Shown here: positions 1-8,140 of the stretch, in pieces
How the letters are laid out: every line of letters begins with the position of its first letter
Position numbering within the stretch: position 1 is the first letter of the stretch
The notes under the pieces: model-generated
Databases searched by the model: none
The model's input: the letters and a program-made list of their open reading frames with translations, nothing else
Told to the model about the DNA's origin: nothing
Translations under genes and position numbers: made by a program
From: Bacteroidales bacterium
GTDB taxonomy: Bacteria; Bacteroidota; Bacteroidia; Bacteroidales; P3
Assembly (NCBI GenBank): GCA_017550405.1
Contig: JAFZPH010000044.1
Location: 1 to 64,000 of the forward strand
Length of the DNA stretch: 64,000 nt
Reading direction: 5' to 3'

Positions 1-265
1 AACTCGAACAGGCGAAAGAACCGAAAAGTGTAAACCGATACCGTGATGGTGTAAGCCGGATTAGGGATATGGCCTAAATATTGTAAACCAATTCAGTTTA
101 ACCGTCCCAAATCTGTCAACCAATTCTAGGGAAAGTCAATGAAAAGTGGACACATGTTCATAAAAATGTAATTAGTGAACAGATTTTCGTTCATTTTTTT
201 GTAGTTAATACGTGATTATTCGTTCATTTTTTTGTATATTTGCATTGTAAAATATTACAAGGAAG
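1..265. other. Left-edge intergenic DNA with possible 3' tail of a truncated gene
   Basis: A reading frame open from the window edge (codons from base 3) closes at 75-77, giving a basic 24-residue tail; it could be the end of a gene cut by the window, but it is too short to assign. After it the 9-mer AACCAATTC occurs at 86-94 and 118-126, 32 nt apart. Nothing else is recognisable before the promoter of the next gene. An insertion-sequence edge is possible but unproven. Confidence 0.2.
186..242 (+). promoter_or_regulatory. Promoter with 18-bp direct repeat, AAA ATPase 1
   Basis: The -7 box TATATTTG (235-242, TAnnTTTG consensus) lies 23 nt before the ATG at 266. An exact 18-bp direct repeat, TTCGTTCATTTTTTTGTA, sits at 186-203 and 219-236, so the second copy overlaps the -7 box. 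The arrangement suggests a repressor or autoregulatory site; that role is inferred. Confidence 0.6.
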
Positions 266-1564
266 ATGTATAGAAATGTTGTAAATCAATTGATTGAGTG
301 GAAAAAATCGGATGAAAGGAAGCCGCTTATTGTGCTTGGGGCTCGGCAGGTCGGCAAAACATATAGTCTGCTTGACTTCGGGAAACAGCACTATAAGTAT
401 GTCGCATATATCAACTGTGATGAAAACGAGCAGGCAAAGAATCTCTTTGTGCAGGACTACAACATGGAGAGGGTCCTTTTTGCCATTGCCGCCATTGCGG
501 GTGTGCCAGTCGTGCCCGGTGATACGCTAATCATTCTGGACGAAATACAAGAATTACAAAAAGGTTTGGCTTCGTTGAAATATTTTTGTGAGAATGCGCC
601 TGAATATCATGTATGTGTTGCTGGCTCGTTGCTTGGCATCACGCTGCGGCACGGTGAGTCGTTTCCTGTTGGGAAGGTCGATATGATAAGGATGTTCCCC
701 ATGTCGTTCACGGAATTCCTCATTGCACGAGGGAGGAATTTGATGGCAGAGCAATTGCAGAAAAAAAACTGGTACATGTTGACAGGTCTGCACCTGACAC
801 TCGTTCAAATGCTACGTGAGTACTATTTGGTCGGAGGAATGCCGGAAGTTGTAAAGACATATTTGAAAACAAATGACCCAAATTCGGTAAGAAAAGTCCA
901 AAATAAGATTCTGATTGCGTACCGTAATGACATTGCCAAACATACCACAGATGAAGAGTCGAAACGTATAGGAATAGTGTGGCGTTCTATGCCGTCACAG
1001 TTGTCAAAGGAAAACAAGAAGTTTATCTATGGTGTTGCCAAGAAAGGTGGCCGGGCAAAGGAATTTGAGGTGGCAATACAATGGCTCATAGATGCGGGGC
1101 TCGTTATTAGAGTGGGTCGAGCGAGCAGTCCAACGATGCCATTGAAGGTGTATGAGGATTTATCAGCCTTCAAACTATATCTACTGGATGTAGGCCTGCT
1201 CGGAGCAATGGCAGAAGTTGACCCGGCCACACTGATTCTTCCTAACGATATGAAAGAAGGTAAGGGCATGTTTACTGAAAATTTTGTCTGTACTCATCTG
1301 GCAGCGAGTATTGAGCAGTCCATTTTTTATTATAGCAAGGATAATAGTCCAATGGAGATTGATTTCATGATACAGCATGGAACTAATATAGTTCCTATCG
1401 AAGTAAAGTCAGAAGAAAATCTAAAATCAAAATCGTTGAGTGTGTTCCTCCAACAAAATGAGAATATGCACGGTGTCCGCTTCTCGATGAGCCCGTACCG
1501 AGAGCAGGAGAGAATGACAAATGTACCCCTTTATGGGGCAGGAGTGTACTTTGCAAACGACTAA
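266..1564 (+). CDS. AAA ATPase with C-terminal DUF4143 (ATP-binding protein)
   Basis: This 432-residue protein belongs to the AAA_14/DUF4143 ATPases, which are common in multiple copies in Bacteroidetes and have no settled function. The Walker A motif GARQVGKT lies at residues 25-32 and Walker B (IILDEIQE) near residue 90. The C-terminal part holds a wHTH-like DUF4143 region, and the pattern EIDFMI followed about 10 residues on by IEVK resembles the catalytic core of PD-(D/E)XK nucleases, as seen in other members. It has its own promoter with direct repeats and is followed, after 198 nt, by a second distant paralogue with its own promoter, so the two are not one operon. It is AT-richer than the genes further right. 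Family assignment is firm; biological role (defence, toxin-antitoxin-like or other) is unknown. Confidence 0.88.
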   Translation: MYRNVVNQLIEWKKSDERKPLIVLGARQVGKTYSLLDFGKQHYKYVAYINCDENEQAKNLFVQDYNMERVLFAIAAIAGVPVVPGDTLIILDEIQELQKGLASLKYFCENAPEYHVCVAGSLLGITLRHGESFPVGKVDMIRMFPMSFTEFLIARGRNLMAEQLQKKNWYMLTGLHLTLVQMLREYYLVGGMPEVVKTYLKTNDPNSVRKVQNKILIAYRNDIAKHTTDEESKRIGIVWRSMPSQLSKENKKFIYGVAKKGGRAKEFEVAIQWLIDAGLVIRVGRASSPTMPLKVYEDLSAFKLYLLDVGLLGAMAEVDPATLILPNDMKEGKGMFTENFVCTHLAASIEQSIFYYSKDNSPMEIDFMIQHGTNIVPIEVKSEENLKSKSLSVFLQQNENMHGVRFSMSPYREQERMTNVPLYGAGVYFAND

Positions 1565-1654
1565 CGGTGGTGGAGGTGATGGTGTTGTTGTGCTGGGAAG
1601 TATGGGTGTTCTTATCCAGACATGGTGGCGGAGGACTATTTTATTTCAACATTG

Positions 1655-1718
1655 AAATCCACAAAAGTTTAAACATTTGTGGAATGAAATCCACAAATGT
1701 TTAAACTTTTGTGGATTT
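1655..1718. repeat. Perfect 29-bp inverted repeat upstream of AAA ATPase 2
   Basis: Arms 1655-1683 and 1690-1718 are exact reverse complements separated by a 6-nt loop. Each arm is itself an imperfect palindrome around GTTTAAAC, flanked by CCACAAA and TTTGTGG, so the same sequence is also present as a near-perfect direct repeat with 32-nt spacing. It ends 16 nt before the -7 box TATCTTTG (1735-1742). It may be two adjacent dyad operators or a cruciform. Confidence 0.8.
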
Positions 1719-1734
1719 AATTCCATAAAAGTTG

Positions 1735-1742
1735 TATCTTTG
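1735..1742 (+). promoter_or_regulatory. -7 promoter box, AAA ATPase 2
   Basis: TATCTTTG matches TAnnTTTG and lies 20 nt before the ATG at 1763, directly after the inverted repeat at 1655-1718. Confidence 0.65.
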
Positions 1743-1762
1743 CATTGTAAAATACTGCTACA

Positions 1763-2887
1763 ATGATACAGAGAATATTGTATAAAGATATTGAAGACCA
1801 ATTGTTTAAAGGCAAAGCCATTGTGCTGATGGGGAGCCGGCAAACAGGGAAAACGACGCTTTTGCGACAGATATTTGAGAATTCGGAGGATGTTTTGTGG
1901 CTGTGGGGCGACGATGTGGATACTCAGGCGATGATGGAGGGCATGACTGCGGCACGGATGTATAGCCTTCTGGGTGAGAAACGTGTTTTGGTGATTGACG
2001 AGGCTCAACGGGTGAAAGATATCGGACTGCGAATGAAGGTTATTACTGACCAGATGCCGGATGTCCAGCTTGTTGCAACAGGGAGTTCTTCTTTCGAGCT
2101 TGCCAACCGTTTGAATGAACCATTGACAGGCCGCAAATGGGAGTATAAACTCTATTCGCTTTGTTTCGGTGAGATGGTTGCCCATCATGGACTGCTGACC
2201 GAACGGCGACTTCTTCCCCATAGGCTGGTTTTTGGATACTATCCAGAGGTGGTGACATCGGCCGGCAACGAGCAGAGGGTGTTGAAGGAGTTGACGGATA
2301 GTTATCTGTATAAAGATGTGTTGACGTTGGGACAGGTTAAGAAGTCGGATAAGTTAGTGGCAATCATGCAGGCATTGTCTTATCAGGTGGGGTCACAAGT
2401 GTCGTACTCCGAATTGGCAAACACGGTGGGGATTGATGTTAAGACCGTGGAGTCGTATATTGATGTGCTTGAGAAGTCATACATTATTTTTCGACTCCCA
2501 TCATTCAGCCGCAATATGCGCAATGAACTAAAGAACAGTAAGAAAATCTATTTTTACGATAATGGAATACGCAATTCGCTCATTGCAAACTTTTCTCAGG
2601 TTGAGATGAGAACGGATGTGGGTGCCTTGTGGGAGAATTTTATTGTTTCGGAACGGCTGAAGTACAATGACTATACTCATCGTTGGTGTAATCGCTATTT
2701 TTGGCGAACCCGTGAGCAGAAAGAAATAGACTATCTGGAGGAGTGCAATGGGGTTTTGAGTGCTTTCGAGTTTAAGTATAATCCACGGAAACCCACAAAT
2801 GTCCCCAAGGGGTTTGCAGATAATTACCCAGATGCCAGTTTTAAGGTTGTAACACCCGAAAATATGGAGGAGTTTATACTACACTAA
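1763..2887 (+). CDS. AAA ATPase with C-terminal DUF4143, second copy
   Basis: A 374-residue member of the same AAA_14/DUF4143 superfamily as the gene before it, but clearly diverged: Walker A is GSRQTGKTT near residues 24-32 and Walker B is VLVIDEAQR near residue 75. The middle carries the DUF4143 winged-helix region, and the C-terminus again has an EIDYLEE...AFEFKYN pattern like a PD-(D/E)XK fold. Start ATG 1763 follows a -7 box by 20 nt. The gene ends before a strong hairpin terminator at 2988-3025. Having two distant paralogues side by side, each behind repeats of different sequence, suggests separate acquisitions or separately controlled copies rather than a recent duplication. Function is not established. 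Confidence 0.88.
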   Translation: MIQRILYKDIEDQLFKGKAIVLMGSRQTGKTTLLRQIFENSEDVLWLWGDDVDTQAMMEGMTAARMYSLLGEKRVLVIDEAQRVKDIGLRMKVITDQMPDVQLVATGSSSFELANRLNEPLTGRKWEYKLYSLCFGEMVAHHGLLTERRLLPHRLVFGYYPEVVTSAGNEQRVLKELTDSYLYKDVLTLGQVKKSDKLVAIMQALSYQVGSQVSYSELANTVGIDVKTVESYIDVLEKSYIIFRLPSFSRNMRNELKNSKKIYFYDNGIRNSLIANFSQVEMRTDVGALWENFIVSERLKYNDYTHRWCNRYFWRTREQKEIDYLEECNGVLSAFEFKYNPRKPTNVPKGFADNYPDASFKVVTPENMEEFILH

Positions 2888-2987
2888 TCTGAAATCGCGT
2901 ACCCCTCTAGAAAGCAAGTTTATGTAGTTATCTTCGGAAATAACGCAAATAGCCTTGTTTTTTCGTTGGTAGCGTCTTTCTTTTAAG

Positions 2988-3025
2988 AAAACACAGCAAG
3001 ACCTTGTGGGTGTTGCTGTGTTTTT
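2988..3025 (+). terminator. Rho-independent terminator, possibly bidirectional
   Basis: A 12-bp perfect stem (AAAACACAGCAA at 2988-2999 with its complement at 3013-3024) with a 13-nt loop and a T-run to 3025. It lies between convergent genes and is A/T-rich on both sides, so it may serve the minus-strand sialidase too. Confidence 0.8.
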
Positions 3026-3040
3026 GTGCTGTTTAAATAG

Positions 3041-4204
3041 TTATTTCCGGAGGAGGCTGTCGACGGGCCAGTTCTGGTACCACAGCTCGCAGGCGCCGTT
3101 GGGGTTCTCTTCGAGGAATACGCCCACGCTGCCGTTCTTCAGCAGAGTCATAGAGGAGTAGACCGAGGGGCCGTTGAACAGCAAAACAGGGTCTTGCCAA
3201 GTGTTGCCTTCATCATAGCTGACGAAGATGCTCACGTTGCGGCGTTCCATCGAGTTGGGAATGCTGTGCAGGAGAATGTTACGGCTGTCGCCACGGTCGG
3301 TGGCCGCTAGACGGAGGATGTCGCCATTGCAGGCGTTGGTCTTCATGCAATCCCATCGTCCTTGGGTGCCCCAAGTCTTGCCGCCGTCGGCGGAGTGGTT
3401 GTAGCCACGCGCACCGCTTTGGCGGACGCTGATAAGCACCCGTCCGTCGGTCAGCTCCATCAGTTTGGCCTCGTCCCCACCGCTGTAGGCGCGGTCGGAC
3501 ACCTGCCAGGTGTGGCCGTTGTCGTCGCTGAAGACCACGAAGTTGTCCAGCGTATTGCTGTTGCCCTTGCGGCACATGGCGGCGGCAAACATGATGCGGC
3601 CGGCATGCTCTCCGCGTGTCAGCCGTAAGCCGTTGCCCGAGCCGAAGAACGAGGCACGGTAGTTGCGGCAGACAGTATTGGAGGCCGAGCTTCCCCACAA
3701 CTGGGCTGTGATGTCCTCCGGCTCCGACCAGGTCTGCCCTCCGTCGGTGCTGCGGCACACGTAGCTGCTGATGGGGTCGGACTCGGACGAAGCGAAGAGG
3801 CCGTTCCCGCCAACAAACACACATACCACGTCGCCATTCTCACACACCACCAAGGCGGCATCGCCGAAGCCGTGCTTGCGGCCTGTACCCTCGGCAATGG
3901 TGACGGGTTCGCTCCAGGTGCGGCCGTTGTCGGTACTGCGGCGTGACACAATGTCAATGTCTTCGGGCAGGTCGGACTCGTTGTACTTTCGGCGGTCGCA
4001 GGTGATGAGCAGCGTGCCGTCGGGCAGGCAGCAGATGGCGGGAATGCGCCAGTTAGTGCTGCCGTAGTCGCCGGGACGGAACAGGCATTGCTCGTAATAC
4101 GTTATGGGTTCCACCACGGGCGGTTCGTCGGGGGTGGCGGGTGTCGGCTTCTTGCATCCCCACATCATCAAGGGGATTAAAAGCAAGAACAGGGTGTACT
4201 TCAT
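3041..4204 (-). CDS. Exo-alpha-sialidase (GH33-like) lipoprotein
   Basis: This 387-residue protein is predicted to release terminal sialic acids from glycans. It starts with a lipoprotein signal ending at a lipobox (MMWGC, lipidated Cys17), so it should be anchored to a membrane, probably at the surface or in the periplasm. A RIP motif (WRIP) near residue 53 supplies the first catalytic arginine, and five Asp-boxes of the form S-x-D-x-G-x-T-W follow (RSTDNGRTW, RSTDGGQTW, FSDDNGHTW, HSADGGKTW, SYDEGNTW), giving the six-bladed propeller of sialidases. The segment with YSS near the C-terminus fits the catalytic tyrosine region. It is the last gene of a minus-strand run after panC, separated by an octamer-repeat spacer. 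No other sialic-acid genes are nearby, so scavenging or glycan trimming rather than a complete catabolic locus is inferred. Confidence 0.85.
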   Translation of the reverse strand: MKYTLFLLLIPLMMWGCKKPTPATPDEPPVVEPITYYEQCLFRPGDYGSTNWRIPAICCLPDGTLLITCDRRKYNESDLPEDIDIVSRRSTDNGRTWSEPVTIAEGTGRKHGFGDAALVVCENGDVVCVFVGGNGLFASSESDPISSYVCRSTDGGQTWSEPEDITAQLWGSSASNTVCRNYRASFFGSGNGLRLTRGEHAGRIMFAAAMCRKGNSNTLDNFVVFSDDNGHTWQVSDRAYSGGDEAKLMELTDGRVLISVRQSGARGYNHSADGGKTWGTQGRWDCMKTNACNGDILRLAATDRGDSRNILLHSIPNSMERRNVSIFVSYDEGNTWQDPVLLFNGPSVYSSMTLLKNGSVGVFLEENPNGACELWYQNWPVDSLLRK

Positions 4205-4231
4205 GATTATGTAACAGGTTTAATTTTAATG

Positions 4232-4327
4232 GAATGGGCGAATGGGTAAATGTGTGAACGTGTCAACTTGTCAATGAGCCAATTCGATTCAAGAATTGAC
4301 ATATTAACGAATTCCAAGTTCATTTAC
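4232..4327. repeat. Degenerate 8-bp tandem array, sialidase-panC spacer
   Basis: The spacer reads as about twelve successive octamers (GAATGGGC, GAATGGGT, AAATGTGT, GAACGTGT, CAACTTGT, CAATGAGC, CAATTCGA and so on), the last running into the panC stop codon. It contains related words on both strands and could fold. It belongs to the family of short-unit arrays at 44522-44632, 53545-53584 and 63636-63744. Confidence 0.6.
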
Positions 4328-5208
4328 TCCTCCTCTTCGGGGCGGAAGCGGATGACGTCGATAAGGCGTACGCCGTCCAGCCATACGGCAATGCAGCCCA
4401 CCACGCCTTCACTGTCTCCCCAATCCTCGATAGGCTGGAGGGTGACGTCGTTCACTATCTCGAAATATTCGGGCTCGAAACGGAGGCTTTCGTCCAGGCC
4501 GTTCACCTCGTGGAACGAGCTGAGGGTGTCCATTACCCACAGCTTCACGCTCTCCACGTCCTCAAACTCCGACATCTCCACAGCCTGCATCAGGGTGGCA
4601 TAGATATTGGGGGCCACCTCGCGGGCCTCCTTGCTGAGGCGCATATTGCGGCTGCTCAATGCCAGTCCGTCGTCGGCGCGGACAATGGGGCAGGGCACCA
4701 GCTCGATGGGGTACTGTATTTGTTCCAGCAGATTGCGGATGATGGCAATTTGCTGAAAGTCCTTCTCGCCGAAATAGGCGCGTGTAGGCTGAGCCAGGTC
4801 GAAGAGGCGGCGCACCACCACTGCCACACCGCTGAAGTGGCCGGGACGGCGCGGTCCCTCCATCACCTCCTCAAGGGGTCCGAAGTGATACACCGTGTTC
4901 ACGGGTTCGGGATACATCTCCTCCACCGTTGGCACGAAGGCGATGTCTGCTCCCGCCTCGGCCAGCAGCTTGCAGTCCTGCTCCACCGTGCGGGGATATT
5001 TGGCCAAGTCTTCCTTGTTGTTGAACTGAATGGGGTTGACGAACACGCTCACCACCACCACATCGTTCTCGGCGCGGGCGCGGCGCACCAGCGACAGGTG
5101 TCCCTCGTGCAGGGCTCCCATGGTGGGAACCAGTCCTATGCTTTTTTTGTCTTGTTTTGCTTGGTTGATGGCTGCGGTCAGTGCAGCCACAGTTGTTACA
5201 GTATTCAT
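4324..5208 (-). CDS. panC: Pantothenate synthetase
   Basis: PanC joins pantoate and beta-alanine with ATP to give pantothenate, the precursor of coenzyme A, in the cytoplasm. The 294-residue protein begins with the nucleotidyltransferase fold and shows the HIGH-type motif MGALHEGH (His34, His37), the conserved FVNPIQF segment, the FGEKDFQQ motif, and LALSSRN, which stands for the KMSKS loop. Length is slightly above the usual 280. The gene follows the small membrane protein at 5217-5708 with only 8 nt between them, so the two are probably cotranscribed. panB and panD are not in the window. Identification is secure. Confidence 0.97.
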   Translation of the reverse strand: MNTVTTVAALTAAINQAKQDKKSIGLVPTMGALHEGHLSLVRRARAENDVVVVSVFVNPIQFNNKEDLAKYPRTVEQDCKLLAEAGADIAFVPTVEEMYPEPVNTVYHFGPLEEVMEGPRRPGHFSGVAVVVRRLFDLAQPTRAYFGEKDFQQIAIIRNLLEQIQYPIELVPCPIVRADDGLALSSRNMRLSKEAREVAPNIYATLMQAVEMSEFEDVESVKLWVMDTLSSFHEVNGLDESLRFEPEYFEIVNDVTLQPIEDWGDSEGVVGCIAVWLDGVRLIDVIRFRPEEEE

Positions 5209-5216
5209 GATTGCTA

Positions 5217-5708
5217 TTATTTATTGTCGTCGGTAATTTCCTCGTATGGGGTAAAGCCCTCCTCGTCGGTGTCGGTGTGGTAGTCGTTCTGTTGCTTGTC
5301 GGAGGGTTGGTATTTCGGTCGGTGTTCCAGCCTGTTGGGAATCTCCAGCAGATAATTGATGCCCGTCAGCAGCAGGCTGAAGAGCAGTGCGTTCCAGAAT
5401 CCGTTCACGTGGAAATGTGGCACCAGCCCTGCCGTCATCATGATGATGATAGCATTGATGACCAGCAGGAAGAGCCCCATGGTCACAACCGTGAAGGGGA
5501 GGGTGAGCACGATAAGTATGGGGCGGATAAAGTTGTTGAGCAATGCAATGACTGCCGCCGTCAGGATGGCCGCGCCCACGGTGTCCACATGCACCCCGGG
5601 CAGCAGGTAGGCAGCCAGGATGGTGGCCAACGTCATCACCACCACTTGGGCTACAAAGCCCCAGGGTCCGCTATAGAGGTTTCGGCCGTCGCCTATCGTT
5701 ATCTTCAT
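5217..5708 (-). CDS. Phage holin family IV-like membrane protein
   Basis: This 163-residue protein matches the widespread small integral membrane family annotated as phage holin family 4 (superfamily IV, four membrane helices). About four hydrophobic segments lie between residues 15 and 130, with the conserved NNFIRPILIVLTLPFTVVTMGLF-type stretch near residues 60-82, typical of the family. The C-terminal 35 residues are polar and acidic. Despite the family name, these chromosomal copies are not known to be lytic, and nothing else here looks like prophage. It is probably cotranscribed with panC (8-nt gap). Function is unknown. Confidence 0.75.
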   Translation of the reverse strand: MKITIGDGRNLYSGPWGFVAQVVVMTLATILAAYLLPGVHVDTVGAAILTAAVIALLNNFIRPILIVLTLPFTVVTMGLFLLVINAIIIMMTAGLVPHFHVNGFWNALLFSLLLTGINYLLEIPNRLEHRPKYQPSDKQQNDYHTDTDEEGFTPYEEITDDNK

Positions 5709-5826
5709 CTTGTTGATTGTTTATTTCAAGCTTTGATTGCTAAAGGTATTACGGATAATCGGTGTTGCGTATTGGAAGATTAGGGTATGAATATGATGAA
5801 ATCGTTTCCGAGTCCAACCGGTTCTG

Positions 5827-6468
5827 TTACAAATCTTGTAGCAGGCGTTCGCCTTCCGGGGTGTTCTTGCCGTGGCGCATAATCTCAATCTCGCCGCCGG
5901 CACAGTTCAGCACCGTGCTGGGCTCGTCCTCGCCCATGCCGCCGTCCACCACCAGGTCCACGCGGTGTCCCCAGGTCTCGTGTATCAGCTCGGGGTCGGT
6001 CAGGTATTCTGCCTCCGTCTCCTCGTCCACGCGACGCACCGACGTGCCTATCAGAGGGCACCCCACGGCCTCCACCACAGCCTGCAGTATGCTGTTGGCC
6101 GGCACGCGCACACCGATGGTCTTGTTGGGGTTAAGGTAATTGCGCGGCACATTGTTGTTGGCGTCCATAATGAACGTGTAGGGGCCGGGCAGACAGCCTT
6201 TCAGCAGGCCGAACAAATCCTTGTCCATCGGCCTCACATACTCCGACACCATGCTCAACGAACTGCACAGCATCGAATACTTGGCCTTTTTCAGCGAGAA
6301 CCCTTTGAGCTGGGCAATGGTCTCCACCGAGCGTTTAAACTCCATGCTGCAAGCAAAGGCATACAGCGTGTCAGTAGGCAGCACCACGATGCCGCCCTGC
6401 TGCAGCAGGTCTGCCACCCGCCGCACCTCCCGTTGGTTGGGATTGTCTGTATAGATTCTTGTTATCAT
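5827..6468 (-). CDS. L-threonylcarbamoyladenylate synthase-type protein (Sua5/YciO/YrdC)
   Basis: A 213-residue YrdC-domain protein. The family makes threonylcarbamoyl-AMP from threonine, bicarbonate and ATP for the t6A modification of tRNAs reading ANN codons. Seen in the sequence are the LLQQGGIVVLPTDTLYAFACS segment near residue 23, which is the conserved substrate loop, KxRPxxKP-like basic residues around LKGFSLKKAKYSM, the GPYTFIM segment, and VRVPAN plus SVRRVDEE further on. Its length and sequence are closest to the YciO branch, whose members may not all replace TsaC, so the tRNA role is probable, not certain. It is divergent from the M64 peptidase gene, with a -7 box at 6479-6486. Confidence 0.85.
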   Translation of the reverse strand: MITRIYTDNPNQREVRRVADLLQQGGIVVLPTDTLYAFACSMEFKRSVETIAQLKGFSLKKAKYSMLCSSLSMVSEYVRPMDKDLFGLLKGCLPGPYTFIMDANNNVPRNYLNPNKTIGVRVPANSILQAVVEAVGCPLIGTSVRRVDEETEAEYLTDPELIHETWGHRVDLVVDGGMGEDEPSTVLNCAGGEIEIMRHGKNTPEGERLLQDL

Positions 6469-6478
6469 TTTCGGGGTG

Positions 6479-6486
6479 CAAAATTA
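6479..6486 (-). promoter_or_regulatory. -7 promoter box, yciO-like gene
   Basis: On the minus strand the sequence reads TAATTTTG, matching TAnnTTTG, about 11 nt before the ATG, implying a very short leader. The plus-strand gene starting at 6554 has only an imperfect box (TATTTTG) in the same gap. Confidence 0.4.
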
Positions 6487-6553
6487 CAAACTTTTTTGTA
6501 CATAAACGGTTTTTTTATACTATTTTGCCCGTTTTTGCGTTTTTAGTATCGAT

Positions 6554-7858
6554 ATGAAGATTATAATTGCATCCATCCTGCTCTTTTCCGCCCTCGTGTC
6601 GGACAGTGCTCTCCAGGCTCAAAACGTAAAGTTCAACGACTATTTCAGCGATAGCACCCTGCGCATAAACTACCTCCGTGTCGGCAACCGTCAGCACGAC
6701 ACCGTTCAGCTGCAGTCGCACGAGTGTATCGGGCATTGGGCGGGTTCGCTCACGCAGCTTCTCGACCCCTTCGACAACGGGGCCTACTGCATTGTGGTCA
6801 AAGACCCGCATACGGGCCGTGAGCTCTACAGCCGTGGATACAACTCACTCTTCCACGAGTATCGCGACACCCCGCAGGGCGCCGACAGTGTGGCTGTGTT
6901 CGAGGAGGTTGTGCGGGTGCCGTGGCCCAAACGGCCTGTCGACATCTGTTTCCTCCAGCGCGGCAGCGACCAACGCATGCATCCCCAGTTCAGCTATCGT
7001 TTCGACCCCGACTCGGCCATGGCGCAGCTTCGGCGCAGTTCGGTGTTGCACCTTATGGCCGACCCCGTCAGACTTCAGTACAAAGGCGACCCCCACAGCA
7101 AGATGGATGTGGTGATAGTGCCCGAAGGCTACGGCCCTGCCGACAGCCTCAAGATGATGCGCGACATGCAATCTTTCTGCAAATTCCTGCTGGGGCAGGA
7201 GCCTTTCAGCAGCCGCTCGGACGACTTCAACGTGTGGGGCATCCCCCTCATGGGTGAGGCTTCCGGCATCACCGACCCCGGCAAGGGCATCCACGTCAAC
7301 AGCCTTGTGGGCTCCAGCTACAACACCTTTGGCGCCGACCGCTACCTCATGACCATGCATCTCTTCCAGCTGCATGACGCCATCAGCGCCACTCCTTGCG
7401 ACCATATCATCATCATGGCCAACAGCACCACCTACGGTGGTGGGGCCATCTACAACTTCTACGCCATGAGTTCCCTCAACCAGATGGCCTACGTGGTGCT
7501 TCCCCATGAGTTGGGGCACTCCATCGGCGGCCTTGCCGACGAGTATGTCGATGAGGATCTCAGCTATGGCGACATCCACCTCCTTGACCAGGAACCCATT
7601 GAGCCCAATATCACCACGCTGGTCGACTTTGCCTCCAAATGGCAGTCCATGCTCCCTGCGGGCACACCTGTACCCACCCCGCCGAACAATAGTGTTCCCC
7701 GCGGAAAGAACGGCCCCCTAGGTGTCTACGAAGGTGCAGGCTATCACAGCAAAGGCATCTACCGCCCCACCATGCGCTGCATGATGCGCGACTACGCCCC
7801 GTTCTGCCCGGTGTGCAGCCTCCGGCTCAACCAGGTGTTCGACCTCTATGTCAAATAG
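6554..7858 (+). CDS. Secreted M64-family (IgA peptidase-like) metalloprotease
   Basis: A 434-residue exported zinc peptidase of MEROPS family M64, whose founder cleaves immunoglobulin A and whose Bacteroidetes members have mostly unknown substrates. A signal peptide covers residues 1-22 (ending SALQA|Q). An N-terminal beta-rich domain (to about residue 170) precedes the catalytic domain. The zinc motif is HELGHSIGGLADEY with His318, Glu319 and His322. The VIVPEGY and MGEASGITDP segments are also typical of the family. A C-terminal cysteine group (CMMRDYAPFCPVC) probably forms disulfides. It stands alone between a divergent yciO-like gene and a 282-nt spacer. Host-protein degradation or general proteolysis are both possible. 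Confidence 0.88.
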   Translation: MKIIIASILLFSALVSDSALQAQNVKFNDYFSDSTLRINYLRVGNRQHDTVQLQSHECIGHWAGSLTQLLDPFDNGAYCIVVKDPHTGRELYSRGYNSLFHEYRDTPQGADSVAVFEEVVRVPWPKRPVDICFLQRGSDQRMHPQFSYRFDPDSAMAQLRRSSVLHLMADPVRLQYKGDPHSKMDVVIVPEGYGPADSLKMMRDMQSFCKFLLGQEPFSSRSDDFNVWGIPLMGEASGITDPGKGIHVNSLVGSSYNTFGADRYLMTMHLFQLHDAISATPCDHIIIMANSTTYGGGAIYNFYAMSSLNQMAYVVLPHELGHSIGGLADEYVDEDLSYGDIHLLDQEPIEPNITTLVDFASKWQSMLPAGTPVPTPPNNSVPRGKNGPLGVYEGAGYHSKGIYRPTMRCMMRDYAPFCPVCSLRLNQVFDLYVK

Positions 7859-7904
7859 CGGCTGGGCGAGACGGCCTCCCGCTGTCCGTTCTTAGCAGTA
7901 ACGT

Positions 7905-8005
7905 CCTTCAATCCAGCATCCTTCCTGTTTCGTTCCGGCATCGTTAGCCGTTGCCTAATCGGACAACGATGCTGTAATGAAGCAGGAAGAATACAATATT
8001 GAAGG
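7905..8005. repeat. Nested imperfect inverted repeat, 97-nt element copy 1
   Basis: The spacer between the M64 gene and the next contains nested complementary blocks: CCTTCAAT 7905-7912 with ATTGAAGG 7998-8005, CTTCCTG 7921-7927 with CAGGAAG 7983-7989, and GCATCGTT 7938-7945 with AACGATGC 7965-7972. From TTCAAT (7907) to ATTGAA (8003) it is 97 nt, exactly as in the related element at 38686-38782, with which it shares TTCAATCC, GCATC and GCATCGTTA at equal offsets. Confidence 0.65.
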
Positions 8006-8140
8006 GACTTACGCCCTTGGAGGGGTTCCACCGGTGAGTGGCCGCACGGCTGGGGTGGCTGCGGAGGCTGGCCGCTGACGCGAAGAAAAAAATAGCTGTT
8101 ATAATAATAATCGGGGGGCTTTTGCGTTAATAGGTACAGA

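Noticed and set aside
1..126. Complete insertion sequence at the left edge
   Set aside because: Only a 24-codon frame tail and one repeated 9-mer are visible; no terminal inverted repeats or target duplication can be shown.
5217..5708. Prophage remnant because of the holin-family protein
   Set aside because: No other phage genes nearby; chromosomal members of this family are common next to housekeeping genes.
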